A program made the position numbers and the translations under genes. A model generated the notes under the pieces. That model was not told where the DNA came from, searched no databases, and saw only the letters and a program-made list of their open reading frames with translations. 35,957 nucleotides of DNA from contig JBGCGJ010000040.1 in the NCBI GenBank assembly GCA_045110675.1, positions 1 to 35,957 on the forward strand, written 5' to 3'. Shown one piece after another: positions 8,722 through 17,526 of this stretch. Each line of letters starts with the position of its first letter. Position 1 is the first letter of the stretch. This stretch comes from JBALVT01 sp045110675. Lineage in GTDB: Bacteria; Pseudomonadota; Gammaproteobacteria; Pseudomonadales; Halieaceae.

Positions 8722-9513
8722 CTATTTAGGCTGCATGCGGATTCCACCGTCCATACGAATACACTCACCATTGATATAATCGTTCTCAACAATACACTGG
8801 GCCAAATGCGCGATCTCATCGGAGTTACCCAGACGCTTGGGATACAGAACCTGGCTGGCCAGAGGCTGCAGGAACTCAGCGATTTCAGGGGACATCTCCT
8901 CTGCTCCACCCATCATCAAGGGCGTGGCTATCAGACCCGGAACAATCGTGTTGACACGAATTCCCAACACCGCAAGATCTCGAGCAATGGGTAAAGTCAT
9001 ACCGACAACACCGCCTTTAGACGCTGAGTACGCCGCCTGCCCGATTTGGCCTTCATAGGCCGCTACCGAAGCCGTGTTAATGATAACACCACGACCACCA
9101 TCGGCATTGAAAGGCTCGTTGACCGACATTTTTTCGGCACACAAGCGAAGCACATTAAAGGTTCCTACCAAATTCACCTGTAGAATCAGATTAAAATCTG
9201 CCAGAGGGAAGGGACCATTTTTACCCATGGTACGTTTGGCATTGCCAATACCCGCAAAGTTACAGTTAATATGAATGGCACCAAAAGCAGCCATCGTCGC
9301 ATCTAGACCCGCGACAACCGATTCTTCATCGGTGACATTCACCTTGCAGAAGATCACCTTATCACCCAGTTCCGCTGCCAGTGCATTACCTTTTTCTTCG
9401 TTCATATCGAAGATAGCAATTTTGGCGCCGTTAGCCGCAAACCGTTTAACGGCAGCTCGACCCAGACCCGATGCTCCACCGGTTACTACTGCTACTTTAT
9501 CGTTCATGTCCAT
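8722..9513 (-). CDS. HSD10-like 3-hydroxyacyl-CoA dehydrogenase (SDR)
   Basis: A 263-residue SDR with AGGAG eight bases upstream of the first of two close ATG codons. The cofactor motif TGGASGLG (11-18) and catalytic YSASKGG are present; the usual NNAG is NFAG. It is close along its whole length to human 17-beta-HSD type 10 (3-hydroxy-2-methylbutyryl-CoA dehydrogenase), sharing features such as DFNLILQVNLVGTFNVLRL, GVIINTASVAA-EGQ-GQAAYSASKGG and the terminal GGIRMQP. The reaction is NAD-dependent oxidation of 3-hydroxyacyl-CoA, including 2-methyl-branched forms. With the acyl-CoA dehydrogenase upstream and racemase downstream it provides the third step of a beta-oxidation cycle. Confidence 0.87.
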   Translation of the reverse strand: MDMNDKVAVVTGGASGLGRAAVKRFAANGAKIAIFDMNEEKGNALAAELGDKVIFCKVNVTDEESVVAGLDATMAAFGAIHINCNFAGIGNAKRTMGKNGPFPLADFNLILQVNLVGTFNVLRLCAEKMSVNEPFNADGGRGVIINTASVAAYEGQIGQAAYSASKGGVVGMTLPIARDLAVLGIRVNTIVPGLIATPLMMGGAEEMSPEIAEFLQPLASQVLYPKRLGNSDEIAHLAQCIVENDYINGECIRMDGGIRMQPK

Positions 9514-9585
9514 GAGTTTTCTCCTATTGTAGGTAAAGTGTTATACAAAGTTTGTCTAAAAATCGCTCTAAAAATAAAGTTCAAA

Positions 9586-10761
9586 TCAAAAATTTCGTGT
9601 GTTAAATGGGGTGTAATCATCCGACAGGCAATCTCGGCTAACAATGATTTTCATCACCTCAGAGCTACCTGCATAAATGGTGGAAATCTTCGCATCGGTG
9701 TACTGACGGCTGATGGGGTACTCGTCCATATAGCCTGCCCCGCCGTGCAATTGTACACCCAGATCGGCCATCTCCACTTGTATTTCGCTGGTGACCAGCT
9801 TGGCCTTGGCAGCGTCGACTGCTGTTAGCGCTCCCTCGCTGAAAGATTTCACGCACTGATCGACATAGACCTGCAAAATATCCAGGCGAGTCCGCATTTC
9901 CGCCATTTTGAATTGAGTGTTCTGGAAGGCCGCAATGGGTTTGCCGAAGGCCTTGCGCTCCCTCACATACTCAGCCGTGAGATCCCAGGAGACCTGCGCT
10001 GCGGATAAATAGCCCGCAGCGCCAATCAGGCGCTCTTCCGCCAAACCCTTCATCAGATAGATAAACCCTTGCCCAGGCTCGCCTAAGACATTCTCCTTGG
10101 GCACTTTTACGTTGTTAAAAAACAACTCGGCGGTGTCCTGAGCCTTCAGGCCCATTTTTTTGAGATTGCGACCGCGCTCAAAGCCTTCCATGCCGCGCTC
10201 TACGATGAATAGTGTCATGTGGTGGGGATTGTTCTCAGGATCAGTTTTCGCAGCCACAATGATCACATCGGAATTAATGCCGTTTGATATATAGGTCTTG
10301 GATCCATTCAACAGCCAGTGATCATCATGCTCCACGGCACTGGAACGCATTCCCGCCAGATCGCTGCCCGCATCAGGTTCAGTCATGGCAATCGCCAGCA
10401 CGGTTTCGCCGCTGACGCACTTGGGCAAAAACCGTTCCTGCTGCTCTTCGCTACCAAATCTTGAAAAATACGGACCCACCAGGCGGCTGTGCAGGCTGTT
10501 ATACCAATCACCCGCTCGAGCATAGGCGGTTTCTTCGATGATGATCTGCTCGAAGCGAAAATCGGTGTCGCCGAGCCCCCCATACTTCTCATCCGGCCAG
10601 GTCATCAAAAAACCCTGATCTCCCGCTTTGCGAAACGCCTCTCGATCCACTATTCCGGCCTCACGCCAGGCTTCCATATGTGGCACAATCTCACTGGCCA
10701 GGAATTTGCGGTAGGCATCCCGAAACATATGCTGCTCTTCGGTGAATTCTCTTTCTAACAT
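9586..10761 (-). CDS. Acyl-CoA dehydrogenase, LCAD/IVD-type
   Basis: A 391-residue flavoprotein dehydrogenase with AGGAG before the ATG. FAD and substrate motifs are visible: AMTEPDAGSD at 125-134, the LNGSKTYISNG stretch at 151-161, ERKAFGKPI and QLHGGAGYMDEYP. At the C-terminus the short/medium-chain Glu of 'YEGT' is absent (IYAGSSEVMK). The catalytic base is instead expected at Glu243 in AEERLIG, matching the LCAD and isovaleryl-CoA dehydrogenase arrangement. The enzyme introduces the 2,3 double bond of acyl-CoA, passing electrons to ETF. It is the promoter-proximal gene of the leftward catabolic run, and its upstream region is shared with the divergent GGDEF gene. Confidence 0.92.
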   Translation of the reverse strand: MLEREFTEEQHMFRDAYRKFLASEIVPHMEAWREAGIVDREAFRKAGDQGFLMTWPDEKYGGLGDTDFRFEQIIIEETAYARAGDWYNSLHSRLVGPYFSRFGSEEQQERFLPKCVSGETVLAIAMTEPDAGSDLAGMRSSAVEHDDHWLLNGSKTYISNGINSDVIIVAAKTDPENNPHHMTLFIVERGMEGFERGRNLKKMGLKAQDTAELFFNNVKVPKENVLGEPGQGFIYLMKGLAEERLIGAAGYLSAAQVSWDLTAEYVRERKAFGKPIAAFQNTQFKMAEMRTRLDILQVYVDQCVKSFSEGALTAVDAAKAKLVTSEIQVEMADLGVQLHGGAGYMDEYPISRQYTDAKISTIYAGSSEVMKIIVSRDCLSDDYTPFNTRNF

Positions 10762-10897
10762 AGGGGCTCCTGAGGGTGGATTAGATCGTTGGGTTCAATT
10801 GACGGCAAACAGTATGGTGAGCGCATGCGAGCCCAACAATGACCCCTCCAAACAAATAAATTGACCATAGCTTACAGGCTGATATAAACGGTAAATA
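10762..10897. promoter_or_regulatory. Divergent promoter region of the catabolic run and the GGDEF operon
   Basis: This 136-base spacer separates two divergent transcription units and must hold both promoters. It contains a nine-base inverted repeat with one mismatch (GTTGGGTTC at 10788-10796 and GAGCCCAAC at 10829-10837) and an eight-base palindrome CGCATGCG at 10822-10829. These could be operator sites for either AraC regulator nearby. No convincing -35/-10 pair was assigned. Confidence 0.4.
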
Positions 10898-12070
10898 ATG
10901 GAAGAGTTACTCCCCCAAAGTTGGGTTTACATGCACTTCAGCATGATTTTAATCATCACCTGCGCCCAGATGCTGGTGGTATACATTCTCGGAGATTCCA
11001 GTAATCCGCCGGCGGGCCTTGGGATGTTCACCGTGTATTTTATGGCGGCTCTGTTGGGCTGGATCGCTTTTACGCTGCAGCAGGTCTCCGACAACATTAT
11101 GACCGTCGATGTCCCCTCGGTTGCGGTCATCATCAGCACGTACATTTTGTTCCTCGCCAGCGGGCGACGCGCTCAGATAGCCCGCGGCAGATTGATCATG
11201 GGCATAGTCTGCCTGATCGCCAGCCTTTGCTCTCTGGTGCTTCCAAAAGCCCACATGTTTATCGTTCAGGTGTCGACGACAACCGTATTTTTTATCGCCG
11301 CTGGTGTGATTTGCGCATGGCGCTGTCTCAAGTTCAAAAATATTGGCGACGGAATAATCAGCTTCGCTGCACTGATTATGTGCCTGAGCCTGCCGCTGGT
11401 ACTCTACTATCAGATGATCGCAGAGAAAGAGATTCTCGCTCAGGCCATCGCCTTCGGCGGTTACAGTGTTGCCTATGTACTCGTCGCTATCGGATTTCTC
11501 GCCAGCGTCCTCATTGAATATCAGAGCCACTTAGCGCGATTGTCGACCCATGACCCACTCAGCCGAGTATTTAACAGGCGAGGAATGGATGAGGCTCTGC
11601 AGCTCAGCCTTGCAGCCGCACAGCGACGCAATCTTCCCACCTCGGCTATCATGATTGATATCGATCACTTTGATCAGATCAACAACAGCTTCGGAATTGA
11701 AACAGGTGACCTTGTCATTCGCACTATCGCCGAGCTATTGGGAAAGATGTCTCGCGGCAGCGATGTGGTGGCGCGGGTGGCCGGCAAGAAATTTATGCTG
11801 GTGCTGCCGGAAACCGAACTCAAACATGCCAAGGTTCTCGCCGATCGCATTCGTCAAGCCATTGGTGAGCGCCCTATGTTGGTCGATGAGCAACGCATCA
11901 CCGTCACTGTCAGCGTCGGCGTCACTTCATCCAAGGGTGAAGTCGACCTCGACGTGCTTTCCCAGGCGGCCAATCAGGCCATGAACCTGGCCCGGCAGGG
12001 AGGTCGTAATCAAGTGGCTTCCATCGATCGAGATCCCATTCATCTAACCACCGACCAGGTTCCAAACTAA
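10898..12070 (+). CDS. Seven-TM membrane protein with degenerate GGDEF domain
   Basis: A 390-residue protein. About seven hydrophobic segments fill residues 12-208 (roughly 12-31, 42-62, 70-88, 98-115, 119-141, 150-172, 180-207). A GGDEF fold follows at about 217-375, recognised by LSRVFNRRGMDEAL, DIDHFDQIN and VSVGVT. The signature itself is altered: GG(D/E)EF reads AGKKF at 295-299, so diguanylate cyclase activity is unlikely. The inhibitory-site motif RxxD is kept as RGSD at 286-289 with the normal five-residue spacing, so c-di-GMP binding remains possible. The start has only a weak ribosome site; Met12 is an alternative. It begins a tight three-gene unit with an AraC regulator and a DUF748 protein. 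Confidence 0.85.
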   Translation: MEELLPQSWVYMHFSMILIITCAQMLVVYILGDSSNPPAGLGMFTVYFMAALLGWIAFTLQQVSDNIMTVDVPSVAVIISTYILFLASGRRAQIARGRLIMGIVCLIASLCSLVLPKAHMFIVQVSTTTVFFIAAGVICAWRCLKFKNIGDGIISFAALIMCLSLPLVLYYQMIAEKEILAQAIAFGGYSVAYVLVAIGFLASVLIEYQSHLARLSTHDPLSRVFNRRGMDEALQLSLAAAQRRNLPTSAIMIDIDHFDQINNSFGIETGDLVIRTIAELLGKMSRGSDVVARVAGKKFMLVLPETELKHAKVLADRIRQAIGERPMLVDEQRITVTVSVGVTSSKGEVDLDVLSQAANQAMNLARQGGRNQVASIDRDPIHLTTDQVPN

Positions 12071-12077
12071 GCGACCC

Positions 12078-13079
12078 ATGCGAGACTATTCCATATCCGT
12101 ACATTTCGCGCGAGCCGTGTTGAAACACGCGGTGGCACGGGGCTTGGATCCCATTAGCCTGTTGCGCAAAAATCGTATCTCCCCACGAATAATGCTTGAA
12201 GACTCGGCGAGAATATCGATTGAGAGGTTTGCCGACCTTCAGGTGGGTACCATGCTGGCGATGGGAGATGAAGGTTTGGGTTATGCCTCGAGACGAATGC
12301 CTATCGGCGGTTGGTCAATGATGTGCCAGGCAGTGATCAGCAGTGAAACCCTGGGACAGGCAATGAGTCGCTATTGTCGCTTTTACCAACTGTTTGATTT
12401 CGGCGTTCAACCCTTTCTCGAGGTGGGCGACGAAAAGGCCAGAATACGTCTTGTGGAAAAGGAGCAAATTGCTGGCGAAAACATGTACCTGCAGGAAATG
12501 ACGCTGTTTTTTGCACATCGGTTTGCGAGTTGGCTGGTTCAGGAGCACCTCCCTCTGCAAGAAGTTGAATTAAACTATCCCCCTATGGCGAGTGCCGCCG
12601 ACTATCGGCACATGTTTTTGGCGAGTCCTCTGAGTTTTGAAACGGATAAATCGGCGATTGTTTTTTCACCCGCACTGCTGGAAAAGCGCGTGGTGCAGAA
12701 TGAGCAAACAATGCGTCACTTCTTGCGTCACCCTGTGCTACACATGCTGACCCAAGATTACGACAGCAGTAGTTGGACCTCCCAAGTGCGTGAGCTGGCG
12801 CGTCGACAGCTTACCAACATGCCTGAACTGAACGATGTCGGGGAGCAGCTGGGCATACATCCACAGACCTTACGCCGTCGCCTTTCCGCGGAGGGAACAA
12901 CGTTCAAAGAAATCAAAAACCAACTGCGCCGAGATACCGCCCTGCACTTTCTCGGCAAGCAGGGCCTGAGCATTGAGGAGATTGCCCATAGAGCGGGATT
13001 TTCCGAATCCAGCGCTTTCATACGCGCGTTCAAAGTCTGGACTGGGGTCACACCCTATACCTATCGGAAGGGTCTATAA
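12078..13079 (+). CDS. AraC-family transcriptional regulator (arabinose-binding-domain type)
   Basis: A 333-residue regulator of the same architecture as the one in the catabolic run: an Arabinose_bd-like N-terminal domain (about 1-210, including the GGWSMMCQAVISSETLGQAM stretch) and a C-terminal double HTH (about 230-333). The second HTH carries SIEEIAHRAGFSESSAFIRAF and ends in the usual WTGVTPYTYR. It lies seven bases after the degenerate GGDEF gene and three bases before the DUF748 gene, so the three are probably one transcript. Targets and ligand are unknown. Given its position it may act on its own operon, on the divergent acyl-CoA dehydrogenase promoter, or on both. Confidence 0.9.
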   Translation: MRDYSISVHFARAVLKHAVARGLDPISLLRKNRISPRIMLEDSARISIERFADLQVGTMLAMGDEGLGYASRRMPIGGWSMMCQAVISSETLGQAMSRYCRFYQLFDFGVQPFLEVGDEKARIRLVEKEQIAGENMYLQEMTLFFAHRFASWLVQEHLPLQEVELNYPPMASAADYRHMFLASPLSFETDKSAIVFSPALLEKRVVQNEQTMRHFLRHPVLHMLTQDYDSSSWTSQVRELARRQLTNMPELNDVGEQLGIHPQTLRRRLSAEGTTFKEIKNQLRRDTALHFLGKQGLSIEEIAHRAGFSESSAFIRAFKVWTGVTPYTYRKGL

Positions 13080-13082
13080 ACG

Positions 13083-15905
13083 ATGATTCGATTCGCCATA
13101 AAGGCTTACTTGATCTACCTCGCCATCGCTCTTTTGCTGGTGTTACCAGCGCTAAATTTTTTGCTACCAGCCTACGTGCAGAAAAATTTTCAGCGCGATT
13201 TAAACACCGAGATTATTCTATTCAACCCTTTCACCCTAAGCCTGATCATTCGCGACGCATCCCTGCCCGAGCGAAATGGCAATCCTTTTACTGGTTTTAG
13301 TTTTGGGGAAGTGAATCTTTCACTGGAGAGTATCTGGTCTCCGGGCTGGGTGTTTGACGCGGTGGAGTTTGAGGACTTTTATGTCGACGTCTATCTCTTA
13401 GAAGACCAAAGTTTTAACTTTTCTGATCTGCTGGAATCTAGTGAGCCGGCAGAGCCAGCGCAACAAAGCGCTGATAGCGCTGCACTCCCCGGTCTCACCG
13501 TTCGCGATTTTCACTTTCACTCTAAGTGGATAAGATTCACCGATCAAAGTCGTCTAAAACCCTTCTCGACTCACTACAATGGCCTGGAAATCGCGGTCAG
13601 AGATCTATCTACCATTATTGAAGAGGGTAAACCCTACAGTTTCGAGGCCAAAGACGAAGCCGGGGGCATTCTGCGCTGGGAAGGTCATCTCTCGGTGCCG
13701 GGAGCGCATAGCGACGGCATCCTCTCTCTGTCAAACATCAGCCTGGCACCACTTTCGAGGTTTATCGAACCCTGGGTTAAGTTTGAGCTAACCCAAGGCG
13801 TACTAGACGTGGCGGGACGCTACCGGGTTAACTGGGCAGACGCTGTGAGCTATCACGTTGATCAGGCCAGTCTAACGTTAACGGAAACTCGTGTTACACC
13901 GCAGGACGTCGAAACCCTGATCGACACCCACGTTTCGCTGGAAGAGTTTCATATCAGTGGCGTCACCGTAGACGGACCCTCCGAAAAAGTGGATATCGAG
14001 TCAGTCGCACTCACGGCTGCTAAAATAACAGGCTGGAGTGAAGGGTCACAGGTGAGTCTGGCCGACATGTTTGTGCCTCAAGATTCGACTGAGCCCGCAC
14101 AGGAGAGCACGCCGAGCGCATGGTCGTTCACGGTGAGCTCTACCACAGTACTGGATTCTGAAATTCACTGGCGATCTGAATTTACAGAACCCTCTATCAC
14201 CCGAGTAACACCTATCTCAGCAAGTGTATCCGGCGTGCAATGGCCACTAACGGGAGAGGCAAAGGCAGGCCTAAGCCTCGTGATCAACGATAAAGCAAGC
14301 TTGAATCTAGACGCAATAGTCGCGCTGGACAGCGGCACTGGGTCAGTTCAATACGCCCTGGGCGAACTGCCCCTGGCCTGGTTCAATCCCAACTTGCCAA
14401 AGTCTATAAGCGCTATTGTCGACAGCGGGCTAGTGGGGTTGACCGGAGCAGTGGAGCTGGAGAAATTTTCGCCTGTAAAGATTAGCAGCGACGGTGCCGT
14501 CAACGATTTTTCGGTGTCCATCGAAGAAAATGAAAAGGCAATCACTTCATGGGACAGCCTTCGCTGGAAGACACTGGGGGTTGATCTCCAGCAAAGAGAA
14601 GTGATACTTGAACAACTGCTTGTCGACAGTTATTCGGGTCGGCTTCACATTCATTCGGACGGAACAATAAACGCGCAACGAGCCCTGATGTCGGAAACTG
14701 CACCGGCGGCACAGGAGGTAGCACAGGAGGCCGTACAGGAACCAATAGAGAGCAATTCAGACGATGAACCCTGGAGCTTTAGTATCCCCGCGATCAGCAT
14801 TACTGACAGCGCGCTGGACTTTATGGACGAGTCCCTGCCTATTTCCTTTCGCACCGTCATCGGGGATCTCAATGGCAGCATTAACGGACTCGGCTCCAAG
14901 ACCTCCGATGAAGCCAGTGTCGACTTGACAGGAGCAGTGGACGGATACGCGCCGGTGAAATTGTCCGGTAAAGCAAAACCATTCGCCGGTGCACCGGCGC
15001 TGGACCTGGCTTTGACCTTCGACGGCGTCGATCTGGCGCGACTGACCCCTTATTCGGGTACCTATGCCGGCCATGCCATTGATCGCGGAGTCTTGAATCT
15101 TGATCTTAAATACCGACTCAACGATTCAAGGCTGGTCGGAGACAATCAAGTCATCATTGAACAATTGAAACTGGGGGAGAAAGTCGAGAGTGACAAAGCG
15201 GTAGACCTACCTCTGAGTTTGGCAATCGCTTTGCTCACCGATGCCAACGGCGTTATCGATCTCGCCGTGCCAGTGAGCGGCAATATCGACGATCCACAAT
15301 TTGGTTTGGGCAGCGTCATTTTCTCCGCACTGGTAAACATCATCACCAAGGCGGTTACCGCGCCGTTTTCTCTTTTGGCCAACCTCATTGGCAGTGAAGA
15401 AGACCTGCAGCGAGTTACCTTCCCGTTCGGCACGGCGGCTCTAGACGAAGCGGGCAAAGCCAAACTCAAAGAACTCACCAGCGCATTGGTGCAGCGCCCG
15501 GAATTGGTTCTCGTTATTGCTGGGCAGCTCAACCCAGAGGCGGATCAAAGAGAATTGCAGAACAAGAGACTGATGTCCGAATCCATAGAAGATGGACTGA
15601 CCCAAGAACAGTGGGACAGTAAAGGTCCCCAGTGGCAAAAAGCCATCGGCAAAAAATACAACAAGCTTGGTAGAGAGGAAACGGATTCCCCCGTATCTAT
15701 TGCGGATCAATTCAAGGCGGTCGCGGCGTCGCTCACCGTTGAACCGGCGCAACTGAAAAAACTGGCGGAAGAACGCGCCCTCGCGGTGAAACGTTTTCTA
15801 GTGAACGAAGCGCAACTGCCGGCGGAGCGATCCGTGATTGAGAAGTTTAACTTGATCGATGAGGCGAATACCTTTAGCGGTACAGAGCTCAAGATAGACA
15901 GCTGA
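13083..15905 (+). CDS. DUF748 / AsmA-like envelope protein
   Basis: A 940-residue protein. One N-terminal membrane segment (about 7-30) is followed by a long periplasmic part made of repeated beta-rich segments of the type 'TVRDFHFHSKWIRFTD...' and 'SIPAISITDSALDFMDESLP', characteristic of DUF748 proteins in the AsmA/TamB-like group. Near the C-terminus, TFPFGTAALDEAGKAKLKEL resembles the OmpA-like segment usual in long DUF748 proteins. AsmA-like proteins are thought to form hydrophobic grooves for lipid movement between membranes; a role in envelope lipid homeostasis is an inference here. Two Ala/Glu/Gln-rich linkers (about 119-131 and 538-555) separate modules. It is the last gene of the operon. 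Confidence 0.85.
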   Translation: MIRFAIKAYLIYLAIALLLVLPALNFLLPAYVQKNFQRDLNTEIILFNPFTLSLIIRDASLPERNGNPFTGFSFGEVNLSLESIWSPGWVFDAVEFEDFYVDVYLLEDQSFNFSDLLESSEPAEPAQQSADSAALPGLTVRDFHFHSKWIRFTDQSRLKPFSTHYNGLEIAVRDLSTIIEEGKPYSFEAKDEAGGILRWEGHLSVPGAHSDGILSLSNISLAPLSRFIEPWVKFELTQGVLDVAGRYRVNWADAVSYHVDQASLTLTETRVTPQDVETLIDTHVSLEEFHISGVTVDGPSEKVDIESVALTAAKITGWSEGSQVSLADMFVPQDSTEPAQESTPSAWSFTVSSTTVLDSEIHWRSEFTEPSITRVTPISASVSGVQWPLTGEAKAGLSLVINDKASLNLDAIVALDSGTGSVQYALGELPLAWFNPNLPKSISAIVDSGLVGLTGAVELEKFSPVKISSDGAVNDFSVSIEENEKAITSWDSLRWKTLGVDLQQREVILEQLLVDSYSGRLHIHSDGTINAQRALMSETAPAAQEVAQEAVQEPIESNSDDEPWSFSIPAISITDSALDFMDESLPISFRTVIGDLNGSINGLGSKTSDEASVDLTGAVDGYAPVKLSGKAKPFAGAPALDLALTFDGVDLARLTPYSGTYAGHAIDRGVLNLDLKYRLNDSRLVGDNQVIIEQLKLGEKVESDKAVDLPLSLAIALLTDANGVIDLAVPVSGNIDDPQFGLGSVIFSALVNIITKAVTAPFSLLANLIGSEEDLQRVTFPFGTAALDEAGKAKLKELTSALVQRPELVLVIAGQLNPEADQRELQNKRLMSESIEDGLTQEQWDSKGPQWQKAIGKKYNKLGREETDSPVSIADQFKAVAASLTVEPAQLKKLAEERALAVKRFLVNEAQLPAERSVIEKFNLIDEANTFSGTELKIDS

Positions 15906-15944
15906 TCTCGGCGGGAAAACCGAGTGGCAGTCAACGCTTTAAGC

Positions 15945-17480
15945 TCAGTTCGGTTGTACCACAAAAACATCTCCGTCTAAATCGATCAGATAAAGATTGC
16001 CGTCGTCATCCTCTCCGAAGCTGGCCAAATTGTCGATAGTGCCCTCATCGGGTTCAAAGTTCTGTGTTTGTTGAATAAAATCTTCCGCAGATAAGGTTTC
16101 ATCAGTTTGGATGGCATCAACCTCCAGCGACCAGATATTGTTGCTCGCAAAGTCGCCGAATAGGTAGTGTCCACGCAAAGAGGAAACCGGCCCGCGGTAA
16201 ACATATCCGCCGGTCACTGAGTTTCCTTCCAGAGGGCCATTACCGTGCAGGTATTCGGCAATCGGTGCCCTGAGATTCGAGCTATCTCCACCTGCAAACT
16301 CCCGTGTACCCTCCAGAATATTCCAACCGAAATTGACACCTGCTTCACCGGGCTTGAGTAGGTCGATTTCCTCAACTTCACCCTGACCTACATCGCCGAT
16401 ATACATAAACTGCGTCTCCCGATCGAAACTCGCTCGGAAGGGATTGCGCAGACCATAGGCCCAAATCTCCGGCGCTCCACCTGTGACGGCGAAGGCGTTA
16501 TCCGAGGGAATGGCGTACTGCCTATTAGGGTCGCCGGGAAAATCATCACTGCGAATATCTATTCGCAGCATCGCGCCCAGCAGGGAAGCGGTGTCTTGAC
16601 CACTGCCGGCCGGGTCTCCGCCACCACCACCATCCCCAGTTGCGATGTATAAAAGATCGTCGGCGCCAAAGCCAATCCATCCGCCGTTGTGGTTGCTCTG
16701 CAATTGCGCAAAGGTCAGTATGACTTGCATCGTGGCGCTATCTGCCAAATCAGGGTTGCTGTCAGAGACGCGATAGCGTCGAATTTCAGTATCACCTCCC
16801 AGGTTAGTTACATTGACATAGAAAAATCCGCTACTGGAATAATCAGGCGCCAGTGCGAAGCCCAGCAAACCCCTTTCTCCATTACTGGAGATACTCGATG
16901 CTATATCGAGAAATGGTGTGGTCGATATCGCTCCGGTTGAGCGGTCGAGTATCTTAATTACCCCTGCTTTTTCCAGGATGAAGATTCGCTTGGAACCGTC
17001 ACCACGGCCCGCCACGTAGAGGGGCTGACTTAAACCACTGGCTATACGCCGGACAGAAAAAGAATCTGCCACACCCGTTACGGTCACTAGTAATTCCTGT
17101 CTAGCGCTCGCCTCTCCGTCTGAAACCTCAAGCTCCAGTTCATAGATGTTATTGCCATCTGCATCTGCGGGGTTGCTAAAAATGGGAGTCGTGATGAAGG
17201 AGATATCGGGACCGTTGCTAGAAAACAGGTTCGCATCGGCTCCACCAGCAATAGCGTAACTCAGTGTATCGCCATCCGCGTCGCTGGCATCGATCTGGTA
17301 GAAGGCCCCGCTAATACTCTCGTCAACCGTGATGCTGGTCGCTGACAGTATGGTCGGAGCTGCATTCGCAGGGGCCGGTGATGGCATCGCCGGCCGCGAC
17401 GAACTCCCACCCCCTCCTCCACAATTTGCCAGTGCCGCAGCAATCACCACGACCAAACCGTAATACCGAACATTCCTCAT
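15945..17480 (-). CDS. PQQ-type glucose/sorbosone dehydrogenase-like lipoprotein with cadherin-like domain
   Basis: A 511-residue secreted lipoprotein. The ATG at 17480 is chosen for GGAG seven bases upstream and a lipobox ending ALAN-C (Cys20) followed by a Gly/Ser/Pro linker. Residues ~40-138 form a cadherin/Ig-like domain (DASDADGDTLSYAI, LEVSDGEAS). Residues ~141-505 are a GSDH-type six-blade propeller with typical segments: NGERGLLGFALAPDY, NHNGGWIGFG with a candidate catalytic His264, YIATGDGGGGGDPAGSGQD and EIWAYGLRNPFR. Such enzymes oxidise aldose sugars with PQQ in the periplasm, though many family members lack proven activity. It is convergent with the DUF748 gene. Confidence 0.87.
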   Translation of the reverse strand: MRNVRYYGLVVVIAAALANCGGGGGSSSRPAMPSPAPANAAPTILSATSITVDESISGAFYQIDASDADGDTLSYAIAGGADANLFSSNGPDISFITTPIFSNPADADGNNIYELELEVSDGEASARQELLVTVTGVADSFSVRRIASGLSQPLYVAGRGDGSKRIFILEKAGVIKILDRSTGAISTTPFLDIASSISSNGERGLLGFALAPDYSSSGFFYVNVTNLGGDTEIRRYRVSDSNPDLADSATMQVILTFAQLQSNHNGGWIGFGADDLLYIATGDGGGGGDPAGSGQDTASLLGAMLRIDIRSDDFPGDPNRQYAIPSDNAFAVTGGAPEIWAYGLRNPFRASFDRETQFMYIGDVGQGEVEEIDLLKPGEAGVNFGWNILEGTREFAGGDSSNLRAPIAEYLHGNGPLEGNSVTGGYVYRGPVSSLRGHYLFGDFASNNIWSLEVDAIQTDETLSAEDFIQQTQNFEPDEGTIDNLASFGEDDDGNLYLIDLDGDVFVVQPN

Positions 17481-17526
17481 GGTGCTTCTCCAGCGGTGTA
17501 TTGAGCGCAAAGTTATGCGCGCAGGA

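Noticed and set aside
15907..15924. Hairpin CTCGG/CCGAG after the DUF748 gene
   Set aside because: Short stem with a large loop and no T tract; could be chance.
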